A stretch of 64,000 bases of DNA from Pseudarthrobacter sp. GA104 (GTDB taxonomy: Bacteria > Actinomycetota > Actinomycetes > Actinomycetales > Micrococcaceae), in contig NZ_WOWL01000001.1 of NCBI RefSeq assembly GCF_009741265.1, positions 2,728,001 through 2,792,000 on the forward strand, written 5' to 3'. The notes beneath the pieces are model-generated. The model did not search any database. It was not told the origin of the DNA and saw nothing but the letters and a program-made list of their open reading frames with translations. Each line of letters begins with the position of its first letter. The stretch's first letter is position 1. The translations under genes were made by a program, and so were the position numbers. This document shows, piece after piece, positions 43,250 through 52,452 of the stretch.

Positions 43250-46087
43250 TCAAACCCCGATGTGAAGCCGGTCTTTGGCCTGGGCGGAATGAGCCTTTTC
43301 GGCTTGACCGCCTGCGCTGGAGACCGGCTTCACCCGCCTTAGTGCGGCGAGGATCGCCCGGCCCACCACCGCGATGCCGATGATGGTGGTGACGGCGCGC
43401 AGGGTGTCCCAGCCCGCCGTCGACGTCACCAGCGAGTACAGCAGGAAGCTGCTCAGGTTGGTGCCCAGCGGCGCGCCGGGCACATAGGAGATGCCGGTGC
43501 CGGCGCCCACCGCGAAAGGCCAGAACCACAGGTTGGTCAGCAGGCCGAACAGGTAGGACGCCACGACGCCGTAGGCCGCCAGCATCCACAGTTCGGCCTT
43601 GCCCCGCACCCGCCGGGGAAGAAGCCCCGCCCCTGCACCCACCCACGCACAGGCGAAGATCTGGAACGGAGTCCACGGCCCGATCCCGCCCCACAGGGCA
43701 CTTGAGAGGGCGATGGTGGCGGCGCCGAGCAGCATGCCGAACCGCGCGCCGAACGCCCGGCCGGCCAGGATCAGCAGGATGAACACTGCTTCAACGCCCC
43801 CGACGCCGGTGCTCGCCACCCGGACTGCCGTACCGACGGCGGCCAGGACGCCGAGCAGCGCCACAGTATGTGCCGAGCGGACCGAGCCGTCCAGGGACAC
43901 AACGATGGCGACGGCGGCGAGCGGCGCGATTGCCAGCGCTGCGTAGGGGAGGGCGGCGGCTGCATCCTGCGGGAGGGCCGCAGCAAGCAGCGGCCAGCAG
44001 AACGCTGCGAGGGCTACGAGGTTTGCGGTTCCGAGGACGGCGAGTTCGACGCCGCGCGGCAGCCGGATGCGGGGCTTCCGTTCCGCGCCCTGGAAGTCCG
44101 GTTCGGTGAATGGCTTTGGCCGGGCGCCCGCCTGCCGTGGAATCAGGTCAAGCGGTTCCGGCGCGTCAGTCACCGTTGAGGATGGCGCGACGCCGTCCCG
44201 CATCGGGAGGATCCGGGCGCCGAGGCCGTGGGCAAAGTCGTGGTCGTGGGTGGCGATCAGGACTGCAGTGCCAGCCTCCGCCGCGGCCCGGAGCGCGGCC
44301 GAGACCGCCGTCCGCGCCGCGGGATCGAGTCCGCGGGTGGGCTCGTCGATCAGGAGAACCGGGGGACTGTCCATGGTCTGCAGCGCAATGGCCAGGATCC
44401 GGCGCTCGCCTGCAGAAAGGTCCCGGGGATGCTCGTGGCCAATGGGAATGCTGACGTCTCCCCGCAAACGGGCCAGGCGCGACGCCGCGAAGCCGGGCTC
44501 GGGCTGTTGGCCGTTCTTTCGGCGCGCAAGGCGCCGCTCGGCCGCGCGGAGCTCTCCCTCGACCGTATCCCTGGTGAAGAGGTCGTCCGAGGCGTCCGGC
44601 ACCAGGGCGACGCGGCCGCCGTCGGCCGTTCCGCCGTCGTTGGTTTTTACTCCGCCCTCCCCCTCACCCAAGGCAAGCGCTACGAGCAGGGACGACTTCC
44701 CGGCCCCGTTCGGCCCCACCAGGGCCACCACTTCACCGCGGTGCAGGGTGAGGGAGGCGTCGCGCACCAGCGGCGTGCCCTTGCGGTGCACCGCAAGGTT
44801 GGTCGCTGTCAGCACGAGCGCTTGATCGGCCGGTTGTGCCGGCGCTGGATGAGAAGCATCGCGGTGTGAAGGCGCCGACGGCGCGGCGCCCGGCACCAGG
44901 GCGCCGTCGGCAATGGTCCACCAGGAGTCGGCAACCGGGACGAGCGCCGTGGCCCGGTGCTCCGCCACGATGACGCAGACGCCGTCGCCCGCGAGGGTGT
45001 TGAGCACGCCGATGACATGCCTGCGGGCCGTAGTGTCTAGGTCTGCCAGCGGCTCGTCCACCAGGAGCAGGGGAGGCTGCTCCACCACCGCGGCGGCGAT
45101 GGCCACGAGCGTTGCCTCACCGGCCGAGAGGGTGCTGATGTTCCGGTCCAGCAGCGCCGAGACCCCGATGCGCTGGGCGACCTCCAGCACCCGGGCATTG
45201 GCGGCGGCTGATGGCATACCGCGCAACTCAAGGGCGAGGGAGATCTCGTCCCGCACGCGGGTGCTGGCGAAGGCGGCACGGGGATTCTGGAGGACGACGC
45301 CGATGAGGCGGGCGGTATCGCGCGGCGGCGTGGCGGCGCGGTCCGTTCCGGCGATGCGCACGGTGCCGGAGATATCGCCGCCGTCGACGTGGGAGAGCAG
45401 GCCGGCAATGCCCCGCAGGATGGTGGACTTGCCGGAGCCCGTGGGCCCCGTAATGACGGTGATGGACCCGCTCTGCGGCGTGAACCCGGCAACGCGGACC
45501 TGCGCGTCGCCGATGCGGAACCGGGCGTCGCGCACCAGGAGCGGGCCGCCGTCGTCGTTCCCCGGTTGTTGGGCGGCGCGGCTCCCGAAGCCGCGCAGCT
45601 CCAGGGCGGCGGCAACCCGGGCCGCGTGTTCAAGGGTGCGCTCGAGGACGGGCACCAGGGCGCGGGGTCCGAAGCGTTCGCCCCGCAACCGGAACGCCAA
45701 GCGGACGGAGGTCACGGCGTCGGCCAGCGCGGGGAGTGCCGCCCATGCCACGACGAGCGTGCGGGCCAGGCCCTGCATGGGGCCGCGGCGGGCCAGGTGA
45801 ACGAAGCCGCGGGCCACGTCCACGAATGCGTTCAGCAGTCCGAAGCCGACAAACAGCCCGGCAATCGGCAGGGCGGACAGGACCGCCGCCCACAGCCCGG
45901 GCCCGGTGACCGGACCGAGGAACACCACGTGGGCGTACGGGGCCGGCAGCCGCATGGCCGGCAGGTCGAGCAGGATGGGCGAGCCAAGGCCCGCGCCGTT
46001 GAAAAGGACGCGGTAGATGACCCGCGCCGCGATGAACACGACGGCGAGAGCAATGCCGGCGCGCAGCGGCGCGGGTCGGAAGGTCAT
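43250..46087 (-). CDS. Single-polypeptide ECF transporter (EcfT, two EcfA and S component fused), putative cobalamin importer
   Basis: A 945-residue fusion. The N-terminal part (about 1-180) is an EcfT-like membrane domain with ALADAVTSVRLAFRLRGERFG. The first ATPase (about 190-415) has GPTGSGKST, LSAGEATLVAIAAAVVEQP and LLVDEPLADLD. The second (about 440-650) has GPNGAGKSS, LSAGERRILAIALQ, LLIDEPTRGLD and ATHDHDF. The C-terminal 250 residues are a hydrophobic S component (FGARFGMLLGAATIALSSALWGGIGPWTPFQ). I use ATG 46087, which overlaps the stop of the DUF4430 lipoprotein gene by four bases; the open frame upstream is antisense noise. All four ECF modules in one chain are unusual. The transcobalamin-like neighbour suggests vitamin B12. 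Confidence 0.85.
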   Translation of the reverse strand: MTFRPAPLRAGIALAVVFIAARVIYRVLFNGAGLGSPILLDLPAMRLPAPYAHVVFLGPVTGPGLWAAVLSALPIAGLFVGFGLLNAFVDVARGFVHLARRGPMQGLARTLVVAWAALPALADAVTSVRLAFRLRGERFGPRALVPVLERTLEHAARVAAALELRGFGSRAAQQPGNDDGGPLLVRDARFRIGDAQVRVAGFTPQSGSITVITGPTGSGKSTILRGIAGLLSHVDGGDISGTVRIAGTDRAATPPRDTARLIGVVLQNPRAAFASTRVRDEISLALELRGMPSAAANARVLEVAQRIGVSALLDRNISTLSAGEATLVAIAAAVVEQPPLLLVDEPLADLDTTARRHVIGVLNTLAGDGVCVIVAEHRATALVPVADSWWTIADGALVPGAAPSAPSHRDASHPAPAQPADQALVLTATNLAVHRKGTPLVRDASLTLHRGEVVALVGPNGAGKSSLLVALALGEGEGGVKTNDGGTADGGRVALVPDASDDLFTRDTVEGELRAAERRLARRKNGQQPEPGFAASRLARLRGDVSIPIGHEHPRDLSAGERRILAIALQTMDSPPVLLIDEPTRGLDPAARTAVSAALRAAAEAGTAVLIATHDHDFAHGLGARILPMRDGVAPSSTVTDAPEPLDLIPRQAGARPKPFTEPDFQGAERKPRIRLPRGVELAVLGTANLVALAAFCWPLLAAALPQDAAAALPYAALAIAPLAAVAIVVSLDGSVRSAHTVALLGVLAAVGTAVRVASTGVGGVEAVFILLILAGRAFGARFGMLLGAATIALSSALWGGIGPWTPFQIFACAWVGAGAGLLPRRVRGKAELWMLAAYGVVASYLFGLLTNLWFWPFAVGAGTGISYVPGAPLGTNLSSFLLYSLVTSTAGWDTLRAVTTIIGIAVVGRAILAALRRVKPVSSAGGQAEKAHSAQAKDRLHIGV
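43303..43335 (+). repeat. 33-bp direct repeat, right copy
   Basis: Partner of 41389-41421, lying inside the last codons of the ECF transporter gene (minus-strand reading VKPVSSAGGQ). The repeat suggests that the segment between was inserted with duplication of the target, or that the 3' end was copied by recombination. Confidence 0.85.
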
Positions 46088-46659
46088 GCCGCGGGGGCGG
46101 CCGGTTCGCCGTCGACGGTGAAGAGCAGTTCCAGGCTCTCGCCGGGGCTGAGCTTGAGGCTGTCCAGGCCTTCCTGCGCGTAGGCCCACGTGCCGGCGGC
46201 GGGCTTCACCCAGAGGGCCCAATAAGAGACCGTGTTTTTGTCATCGCACGCTTCGCGGGTAGTGCCGCCCTTGTGCTTGATATCGAAGTCCGCAGCGGGC
46301 ACGCCGTTGACGCGGCACGCGAAGCTCGTGGGGTACTTGGCGGTGCCCTCGATCTTCACGTCGGCTTTGCCCAGCACGTCCGATGCCAGAGTGGGACCGT
46401 CCACGGGCACGCACACGGACTTGTCAGCGGCAGACTGCTTCAGTGCGCCGGAATCGACGATGACCTTCACGCCGTCGCAAGTCCCGGCCGTGCCGGATGC
46501 TGTGCTGGGTGCGGCGCTCGACGAAGCGGCGGCGGAGGAGGCCGGCGCGGAAGTGGTGGGCTGGCTGGCGGCCGGCGCGGAACAGGCGGCGAGGGTAAAC
46601 AGGAGACCGGCGGCGGCGAGGGAGCTCGCGGCGGCGGTTCGCATCTTAGTCAAAGTCAC
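46084..46659 (-). CDS. DUF4430 (transcobalamin-like domain) lipoprotein
   Basis: A 191-residue lipoprotein: signal with lipobox LAAC (Cys about 26), a Ser/Ala/Thr-rich linker to about residue 60, then a C-terminal domain containing DIKHKGGTTREACDDKNTVSYWALWV and AQEGLDSLKLSPGESLELLF. The W-rich SYWALWV and the final L.PGE..E strand fit DUF4430, whose fold matches the C-terminal domain of transcobalamin. It is translationally coupled to the ECF transporter, so it may capture a corrinoid at the surface. The start is GTG 46659 or ATG 46644. The B12 link is an inference from fold and context. Confidence 0.75.
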   Translation of the reverse strand: MTLTKMRTAAASSLAAAGLLFTLAACSAPAASQPTTSAPASSAAASSSAAPSTASGTAGTCDGVKVIVDSGALKQSAADKSVCVPVDGPTLASDVLGKADVKIEGTAKYPTSFACRVNGVPAADFDIKHKGGTTREACDDKNTVSYWALWVKPAAGTWAYAQEGLDSLKLSPGESLELLFTVDGEPAAPAA

Positions 46660-46785
46660 TTGTTAAGGGTAGGGCGTTGCCTGTCCTTATCTGGATGCGG
46701 TGGCGTTGTGTGACGTCAGGGGCTGCAGTGATTTCCTGTCCGCCCACGCGCTGACAAGCCGGTGTTTCGCGGTTACTGTCAAGGC

Positions 46786-48066
46786 ATGCACCCGGCGACG
46801 CAAAAGCTGGCTCCTGCTGATGAGGCGAACCTGGTGCTCGACCACGCCGGGCAGGTCAACGTGTTCCTGGCCGCCTGCCTGCTCGGGCCGGGCGGTTTCC
46901 TGGCTCCGGACGGCACACCGGACATGGCGCGGCTTAGGGCGACGCTCCTCGAGCGGATTGCGGATTTGCCGGCGCTCCGCAAAAGAGTAATCCAAGTGGG
47001 CCGCCGACATCACTGGGTTGAATCCGTGCCCGACGTCGAGCACCACATCCGTCTCGTGGAGCCCGTCGATGGCCTGGGGGGACTTCAGGACAAGTGTGCC
47101 GAACTGACGGGGGAGCCACTGGCATGGGACCGCCCGATGTGGGAGGTCCTGGTGGTACCGGGCGCCTCAGCGACGGGCGTGGGTGTTGTGCTGCGGATCC
47201 ATCATGCGGTGGCCGACGGGATGACAGCGGCGGTGATCGTGCAGCAGCTCTTTGATCCCGGGGAACCGGGGGAGCAGCCGGCGGGTGAGGCGCATCTGCG
47301 CCTGCCGGAAAAGGCACCGCAGTCCCAGCCCGGGAACGATTTACGCCGCACCGTGCGTCGGGTTACGACCGGCCTGTTTCGTATCCTCAAGACCCTGTGG
47401 GGCTCTGGCGTGGGTGGCACGGTGCTGCTCGGTGAGCGCAGCTCGCACCGCGGCGTCGCTTTTCTGCAGACAGATATCGAAGCCCTGGAGACGGCGGTGC
47501 GTCCGCGGGGTGCCACGGTAAACGACGCACTCCTCGCCGCGGCCGCGGCCGGCTTCCGGGCGGTCCTGGCGGCTGCCGGCGAGCCGATCGCCGCCCGGTT
47601 GCCGGTGTCAGTGCCGGTGGCGCTGCGGCGCCGCGGGGCTGCAGCGAACCAAGTGGGAGTCATGCTTGTGCAGCTGCCGCTCGGCGAGCCCGACCCCGAC
47701 GTGCGCTTGCGGCTCATCGCCGCCCAGACCCGTGAGGAGAAGCTGCGGGCAAGGGAACAAGGCACCTTGGAGTTTATGCGCGGGCCGATCGGTGCCCGCA
47801 TCCTGGACCGATTCTCCCGGAAGCAGCGTGTTGTTGCCGGGTTCGTCAGCAACGTGCCGGGTCCGAAAGGAACTTACCGCCTCGCCGGAGCCCCGGTTAT
47901 CGCCCTCTGGCCCCTTGGGATCCTCCCGGGAAACGTACGGCTCGGTGTCGCGGCTGTCTCTTACGGCGGCAATCTGTGTTGCGGGATCCACTTCGACGCG
48001 TTGAACGTGCCGGGCGACGTCTTTGCTTCTGCGATGGGCGAGGAGATGGCGCGCCTGTGCGGGTAA
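46786..48066 (+). CDS. Wax ester synthase/diacylglycerol acyltransferase (WS/DGAT)
   Basis: A 426-residue acyltransferase of the actinobacterial WS/DGAT family that makes wax esters or triacylglycerols from acyl-CoA. The catalytic HHxxxDG is HHAVADG at residues 139-145. The C-terminal half has TVNDALLAAAAAGF and SNVPGP, both family markers. ATG 46786 begins the normal N-terminus; the frame is open eight codons upstream. The gene is divergent from the DUF4430/ECF operon. A GC-rich palindrome lies just after its stop. Confidence 0.88.
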   Translation: MHPATQKLAPADEANLVLDHAGQVNVFLAACLLGPGGFLAPDGTPDMARLRATLLERIADLPALRKRVIQVGRRHHWVESVPDVEHHIRLVEPVDGLGGLQDKCAELTGEPLAWDRPMWEVLVVPGASATGVGVVLRIHHAVADGMTAAVIVQQLFDPGEPGEQPAGEAHLRLPEKAPQSQPGNDLRRTVRRVTTGLFRILKTLWGSGVGGTVLLGERSSHRGVAFLQTDIEALETAVRPRGATVNDALLAAAAAGFRAVLAAAGEPIAARLPVSVPVALRRRGAAANQVGVMLVQLPLGEPDPDVRLRLIAAQTREEKLRAREQGTLEFMRGPIGARILDRFSRKQRVVAGFVSNVPGPKGTYRLAGAPVIALWPLGILPGNVRLGVAAVSYGGNLCCGIHFDALNVPGDVFASAMGEEMARLCG

Positions 48067-48100
48067 GCGCAGGGCTGGGACGCAGCCTAAAGTGAGCGGT

Positions 48101-48125
48101 CGACGGCGGGAGGTTCCCGCCGTCG
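48101..48125. repeat. Dispersed GC-rich palindrome, copy A
   Basis: A perfect hairpin: 11-base arms CGACGGCGGGA / TCCCGCCGTCG around GGT, 35 bases after the WS/DGAT stop. Other copies occur at 52391, 56805, 57483 and 62441. It may terminate transcription of the gene before it. Confidence 0.75.
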
Positions 48126-48157
48126 TCGTTGTCAGACCCTCCTGCCATGCTGTGGTT

Positions 48158-49609
48158 ATGGAAGCCGGTGTGGTTGTCAATGCGGAAGTCAGGGCCCAGC
48201 TGGTGGCTGCCGTTGACTCGGTGACCGGGCTGGTTGATGAGCTTGCGGGTGTTGTGGCCGGCCCGTCGGCCGCCGCGGATGCGCCCTACCGGCTTCCTGA
48301 TGCTGATGCTGATCCGCTGCAGGAGCTTTCCGAGGCGTGCCTGGATGGGTTAGGGGTGCTGGCACGGGTTGAGGCCGCGACGGCGGCGGTGAAAGTCCGG
48401 CTGGTGGCTGCCTACACGGAGGCCGCAGCGGTGCTGGAGGGCCCGCCGGCCAGCGCCTATGAAGCGTCGGCGCGGGAGGTGAGCCGAGTGGCAGAAGTCG
48501 CCTGCGTGCTGACGATCGGTGAACGGGCCGCGTCCGCCCTGCTGGGGGAGGCCCACGCGCTAACCACGTCGTTGCCGGCGGCACTCGATGCGCTGCAAAC
48601 CGGCACCATCGGCTGGCAGCACGCCCGCATCGTGGTCGACGAAACAACCGGCCTCAGCCCCGCAGCCGCCTCTGCCCTGGAGGCGCACTTCTTCGACCCG
48701 GACGCGCCCCGACCGGCCCGCGGTGCCGCACCCGGAGAGCTGGCGCCTGCCCGGTTCCGGCGTAAGGTCCGGGCGTGGCGGGAACGCCACCACCCCGAGT
48801 CGCTTGAGGCACGCCACGCAAAGAGCGTGGGGGACCGGCGGATGGAGTTCAGCCCGGACCGGGACGGCATGGCCTGGTTGTCGTTGTACCTTCCCGGAGA
48901 TACGGCCTTGGCTATCTGGAACAAGTCGACGGCACTGGCCCGCGGCCTTCAAAGCCCGGGCGAACCGCGCAACCTGAGCCAGTTGCGCGCGGACATCGCC
49001 GCTGGGCTGCTGCTGGGCAGTGCGAACCAGGACGTCGGAGACGTGCCTTCCCCTAAGGCTGATGTACTGGTTACCGTTCCGGTCTTCTCCCTCCTGGGCC
49101 TTACGGACGAACCCGCCGAGGTCGATGGGCTGGGGCCGGTCCCGCCGTCGATTGCACGCAGGCTCGTTGCCGACGGTGCCAACTCGTTCTACCGCGTCCT
49201 GGTCGACCCGAGGGATGGAGCGCCGCTGGAAATCGGGCGCACCAGCTACCGGCTCCCGGAAGCGTTGAAGCGGTGGCTCAAGATGAGGGACGGCACGTGC
49301 ACCTTCCCGGGCTGCAGCAACAACAGCCTGGACAATGAGGCGGACCATCTCACCGCCTGGCAGCGCGGCGGCACCACCGGAATCAGCAACCTTGGGCAGG
49401 CATGCCCGAAGCACCACCGGCTCAAACACGGGTCGGGTTGGACACCGATGCAGGCAGGAAAGGATCGGCCGCCCGGCTGGATTTCGCCGACCGGCCGATG
49501 CTATCCCGCCGAGCACCCGGACCGGGAACCACCACTCTGGCCGCCGGGCTGCCTGCCAGCAACCGATAGCCCACTGGAACAGGCCATACTGGCGCGCCTC
49601 GCCGCCTGA
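48158..49609 (+). CDS. DUF222 and HNH endonuclease-domain protein
   Basis: A 483-residue protein of the abundant actinobacterial DUF222-HNH family (also known from the 13E12 repeat proteins). The N-terminal DUF222 region is helical and Ala-rich; the C-terminal HNH motif reads CTFPGCSNNSLDNEADHLTAWQRGGTTGISNLGQACPKHHRLKHG, with the paired Cys, DH and HH ligands complete. I use ATG 48158, because the open frame upstream would run over the palindrome at 48101. Genomes of this group have many copies and their role is not established; mobility or DNA processing has been suggested. Confidence 0.88.
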   Translation: MEAGVVVNAEVRAQLVAAVDSVTGLVDELAGVVAGPSAAADAPYRLPDADADPLQELSEACLDGLGVLARVEAATAAVKVRLVAAYTEAAAVLEGPPASAYEASAREVSRVAEVACVLTIGERAASALLGEAHALTTSLPAALDALQTGTIGWQHARIVVDETTGLSPAAASALEAHFFDPDAPRPARGAAPGELAPARFRRKVRAWRERHHPESLEARHAKSVGDRRMEFSPDRDGMAWLSLYLPGDTALAIWNKSTALARGLQSPGEPRNLSQLRADIAAGLLLGSANQDVGDVPSPKADVLVTVPVFSLLGLTDEPAEVDGLGPVPPSIARRLVADGANSFYRVLVDPRDGAPLEIGRTSYRLPEALKRWLKMRDGTCTFPGCSNNSLDNEADHLTAWQRGGTTGISNLGQACPKHHRLKHGSGWTPMQAGKDRPPGWISPTGRCYPAEHPDREPPLWPPGCLPATDSPLEQAILARLAA

Positions 49610-49648
49610 CGCCCCGGGCTGTGTTTCCGGTGTCCGCTGGAGCGGGTC

Positions 49649-50122
49649 CTAGAGTCGGAGCTCCATGAAGACGCTGTTGGGGTCCAGGACGTAGCCGGCG
49701 AAAGGCGGGCACTCGGAAAAGCCGTTCCGGGCATACAGGCGCCGGGCGGGGGCGAAGTAGTCCTCGGTACCGGTCTCAAGGTAGAGGCGCTCGAGGTTCC
49801 GGGTGCGGGCGTCGTCGAGGATATGGCGGAGCATCAAGGTGGCTACGCCCCGTCCCCGAGCGCCTGCCGCAGTGCGCATGGACTTGATCTCGCCGTGCCT
49901 GGGCGGGCCGGCAGGGGCCGCCAGGAGCTTGAGTGCGCCGCACCCCAGCAGGTCGCCGTCCTCACGGGCGGTCCAGAACGTGATTGACGGCGCCGAGAGG
50001 GCGGAATGGTCCAGGGCATGGACGCTTTCGGCCGGCGAGGTGGCGAACATGTCCGCCAGGTGTTCGCTGAGGAGTTGATGGACGTCGCCGCGGGCGGGGT
50101 CGTCCCGGTCAATGGAAATCAT
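49649..50122 (-). CDS. GNAT-family N-acetyltransferase
   Basis: A 157-residue single-domain acetyltransferase. Motif A is complete: MRTAAGARGRGVATLMLRHILDDAR, with the R-G-x-G loop for acetyl-CoA, followed by LERLYLETGTEDYFAPARRLYARNGFSECPPF, the typical ending of this group. The substrate is unknown. A degraded duplicate of this gene lies at 51953-52322, beyond the phospholipase D gene. Confidence 0.88.
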   Translation of the reverse strand: MISIDRDDPARGDVHQLLSEHLADMFATSPAESVHALDHSALSAPSITFWTAREDGDLLGCGALKLLAAPAGPPRHGEIKSMRTAAGARGRGVATLMLRHILDDARTRNLERLYLETGTEDYFAPARRLYARNGFSECPPFAGYVLDPNSVFMELRL

Positions 50123-50158
50123 CGGCTCAAATGTACCGGCTGGCGCGGTGGATCCTGC

Positions 50159-51772
50159 CTAGAACTTGGTTGTGCCGCGGATTTTGCGGGGGCGGCCGTC
50201 CGGGTCCACCAGAAGGCGGTAGGCAGGGTCCGCCCAGAGACGCTGAAGGCGCGGCACGGGTTCTGTGGTGTGGTGCCGTGCATGTCCCTTGGGCCGGGGC
50301 CCGAGTCGGCCGGTTTCGTACCAATAATCCAGAGCGTCCGCGGTTGCATTCCACAGGGCGAGCCCGTCCGACGGAGCTAGTAGCCGGGGGTCATCCTGGT
50401 CCAGGCCCAGGTGTTCAGCCCAGAGCTGGAGCCGGAGCCCCTGGGCCAAAGGCCGGGACGCCCCGGAACCAGTATCAGCACCGGGCGCCTCCCCCTGGCC
50501 AGCGGAGTTGTCGATGACCGCGCAGGTGAGCTCGCTGTCCGTGGTCCAGGACCGCCGGTTGAAGTTGTCCGATCCGCACGTAAACCAGGTGTCGTCGATG
50601 ATGCAGACCTTGGCATGGACATAGATCGGCGTCCCGGCCCTGTTCTCCAGGTTGAACACGCCGAATCTGTCGGGGGCAACGCGGCGCATCTTTTCAATGG
50701 CGCGCAGCTGGCCGAGCCGCTTGGGTGGCCCTCCCAGCGGGCCGTCGGAGTCCGGGTAGCGGGGCACCACGGCGATCACGTTTAATGCGGGGTTCTGTTC
50801 GAGGGCCGCTGCGATGCCGGCCGCCACCTCAGCCGACCACAGGTACTGGTCCTCGATGTAAATCAAGGAGCGGGCCAGGCCGAAAGCTTTGGTGTAGGCC
50901 CGGGCAACGCTCCGCTCACCATCGGGTGCGAACGGGAACGGCGGATGCTTCACGCCGTAGGTGCGCAGCAGCTGCACGGCGTGATGGCCCGCCGGCGGCG
51001 GTGGCGGCGCAGTTTCCGGCAGGGGCTCGGGGTGCCGGGGCATATCGGCCAGGCGCTGCAGCAGCATCCGGTAAGGAGTGCGCCGGTCCAGGGGATGGGG
51101 GTCATCCCACCGTTCCGCGAACAGTTTCAGCACATCTGCCACAACCGGGCCGCGCAGTTCCAGGGCGGCATCGTGCCAGGGAGGCTGTTTCCCGTACCGG
51201 GGATCCATCTCCACCGCCTGCGGGTCTCCCATGTGATCGGCGTCGTCCCGGCGGCTGTGGGAGAGGTCGATCCCGCCGACGAATGCGACGTCCCGGGAAG
51301 GGTCATTACGGTTGCGGATGACGAACAGTTTTTGGTGATGGCAGCCGAAGAGGCGCACCCGCTGGTCCAGCAGCACCTCACCGCCGGCGTCGTTGATCTG
51401 GCGGCTGAGGTGCTCGTTGGACAGGTTGCTCATGGGTGCAGACACGCGCTCTCCGTGCGATCTCCACACCAGGCCGCGCACTTCCACCCCGTCCCGGGCC
51501 AGCCGCGCCAGCAACTCCCCGATGGCCGGCCCGTCCGCCGTAAGCTTTTCGTCGCCGTCGCCTCGCCAGTCGGTGAACCACACGCGGTCTCCCGCTTGCA
51601 GAGCGGACAGCTCCTCGTGGAGCCGGGCGAAATAGGTGGCACCGTGAACCAGGGGCCGCACCAGGTTGCCCTCCGACCAGGACGGCGATCCCGCATTGCC
51701 CGCATGCACGTCGGCGGCCGCGTTGCCCCACTCGGCGGCACTCAAGAACCAGTAACCAGCACTACTGTCCAC
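50159..51772 (-). CDS. Phospholipase D/cardiolipin synthase-like protein
   Basis: A 537-residue protein with two HKD regions of the phospholipase D superfamily. The first is HHQKLFVIRNRNDPSRDVAFVGGIDL (H, K and the later D/G); the second is VHAKVCIIDDTWFTCGSDNFNRRSW. There is no signal peptide, though residues near the N-terminus (SPSWSEGNLVRPLVHGATYFARLHEEL) recall plant-type and actinobacterial PLDs. It could hydrolyse or transfer phosphatidyl groups. The start is GTG 51772 with AAGGG nearby. It lies between a GNAT gene and its decayed duplicate. Confidence 0.87.
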   Translation of the reverse strand: MDSSAGYWFLSAAEWGNAAADVHAGNAGSPSWSEGNLVRPLVHGATYFARLHEELSALQAGDRVWFTDWRGDGDEKLTADGPAIGELLARLARDGVEVRGLVWRSHGERVSAPMSNLSNEHLSRQINDAGGEVLLDQRVRLFGCHHQKLFVIRNRNDPSRDVAFVGGIDLSHSRRDDADHMGDPQAVEMDPRYGKQPPWHDAALELRGPVVADVLKLFAERWDDPHPLDRRTPYRMLLQRLADMPRHPEPLPETAPPPPPAGHHAVQLLRTYGVKHPPFPFAPDGERSVARAYTKAFGLARSLIYIEDQYLWSAEVAAGIAAALEQNPALNVIAVVPRYPDSDGPLGGPPKRLGQLRAIEKMRRVAPDRFGVFNLENRAGTPIYVHAKVCIIDDTWFTCGSDNFNRRSWTTDSELTCAVIDNSAGQGEAPGADTGSGASRPLAQGLRLQLWAEHLGLDQDDPRLLAPSDGLALWNATADALDYWYETGRLGPRPKGHARHHTTEPVPRLQRLWADPAYRLLVDPDGRPRKIRGTTKF

Positions 51773-51952
51773 TCGTCATTCCCTTCGGGATCCGGGGCCC
51801 GTCATTAGGCGTCCGGCCTACCAGTAGCCTACGACTGGGGCGGCCAATGTCATCGGCCCGTTGTGGGGCGTTGGCTGGGAGTAGGGAAAGCCATGTTGTC
51901 ACCTCAATATCCGCAGCGCGCCCGCGCGGGCAGCCGGAGGGCCGTCCTAAGA

Positions 51953-52322
51953 AGCGAAGTTCCATGAAAACGCTGTTGGGATCCAGGGCGTAGCCGGCGA
52001 ACGGCGGGCATTCGGTGAAGCCGTTCCGGGCATACAGGCGCCGTGCCGGAGCGAAGTAGTCCGCGGTCCCGGTCGCAAAGTAGACGATGGATTTGACCTC
52101 GCCGTGCAGCGCTGCCCCGGGCGGGGATTCGAGGAGCTTGAGTGCGCCGCACCCCAGCACATCACCGTCCTCGCGGGCGGTCCAGAACGTCATCGACGGC
52201 CCGGACAGGGCGGAGTGGTCCAGGGGCGTGGACGCTTTCGGCCGGCGAGGTGGCGTACGTGTTCGCCGAGGAGTTGATGGACATCGCAGCGTGCTGGACC
52301 GTCCCGGTCAACGGAGATCATC
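51953..52322 (-). pseudogene. Decayed duplicate of the GNAT acetyltransferase gene at 49649
   Basis: Homologous to 49649-50122 almost end to end. The 5' part matches but has an 11-base deletion and a one-base insertion that break the frame, so only the piece from MTFWTAREDGD (52193) is open. A deletion of roughly 30 codons removes the whole acetyl-CoA-binding loop: GEVKSI runs straight into the later ATGTADYFAPARRLYARNGF. The stop is lost, and the frame continues into unrelated sequence. It cannot be an active acetyltransferase. Confidence 0.88.
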
Positions 52323-52390
52323 AGCCTAAACCTACCTGCAGCGCATCACGCTGGATGCCTCCGCGAACGCCACCACCTGCATCCGGTGAC

Positions 52391-52421
52391 GGACGACGGC
52401 GGGCGCCTCCCGCCGTCGTCC
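52391..52421. repeat. Dispersed GC-rich palindrome, copy B
   Basis: A perfect hairpin with 13-base arms GGACGACGGCGGG / CCCGCCGTCGTCC and a five-base loop, about 30 bases beyond the 3' end of the BKACE gene. This position suits a terminator of the minus-strand operon 56688-52453. Confidence 0.75.
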
Positions 52422-52452
52422 GCTTACTACTCTTTGTGGTGAGTCTGATGCG

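Noticed and set aside
46088..46222. 45-codon extension before the ECF transporter
   Set aside because: It overlaps the DUF4430 gene out of frame; ATG 46087 in an ATGA overlap is the natural start.
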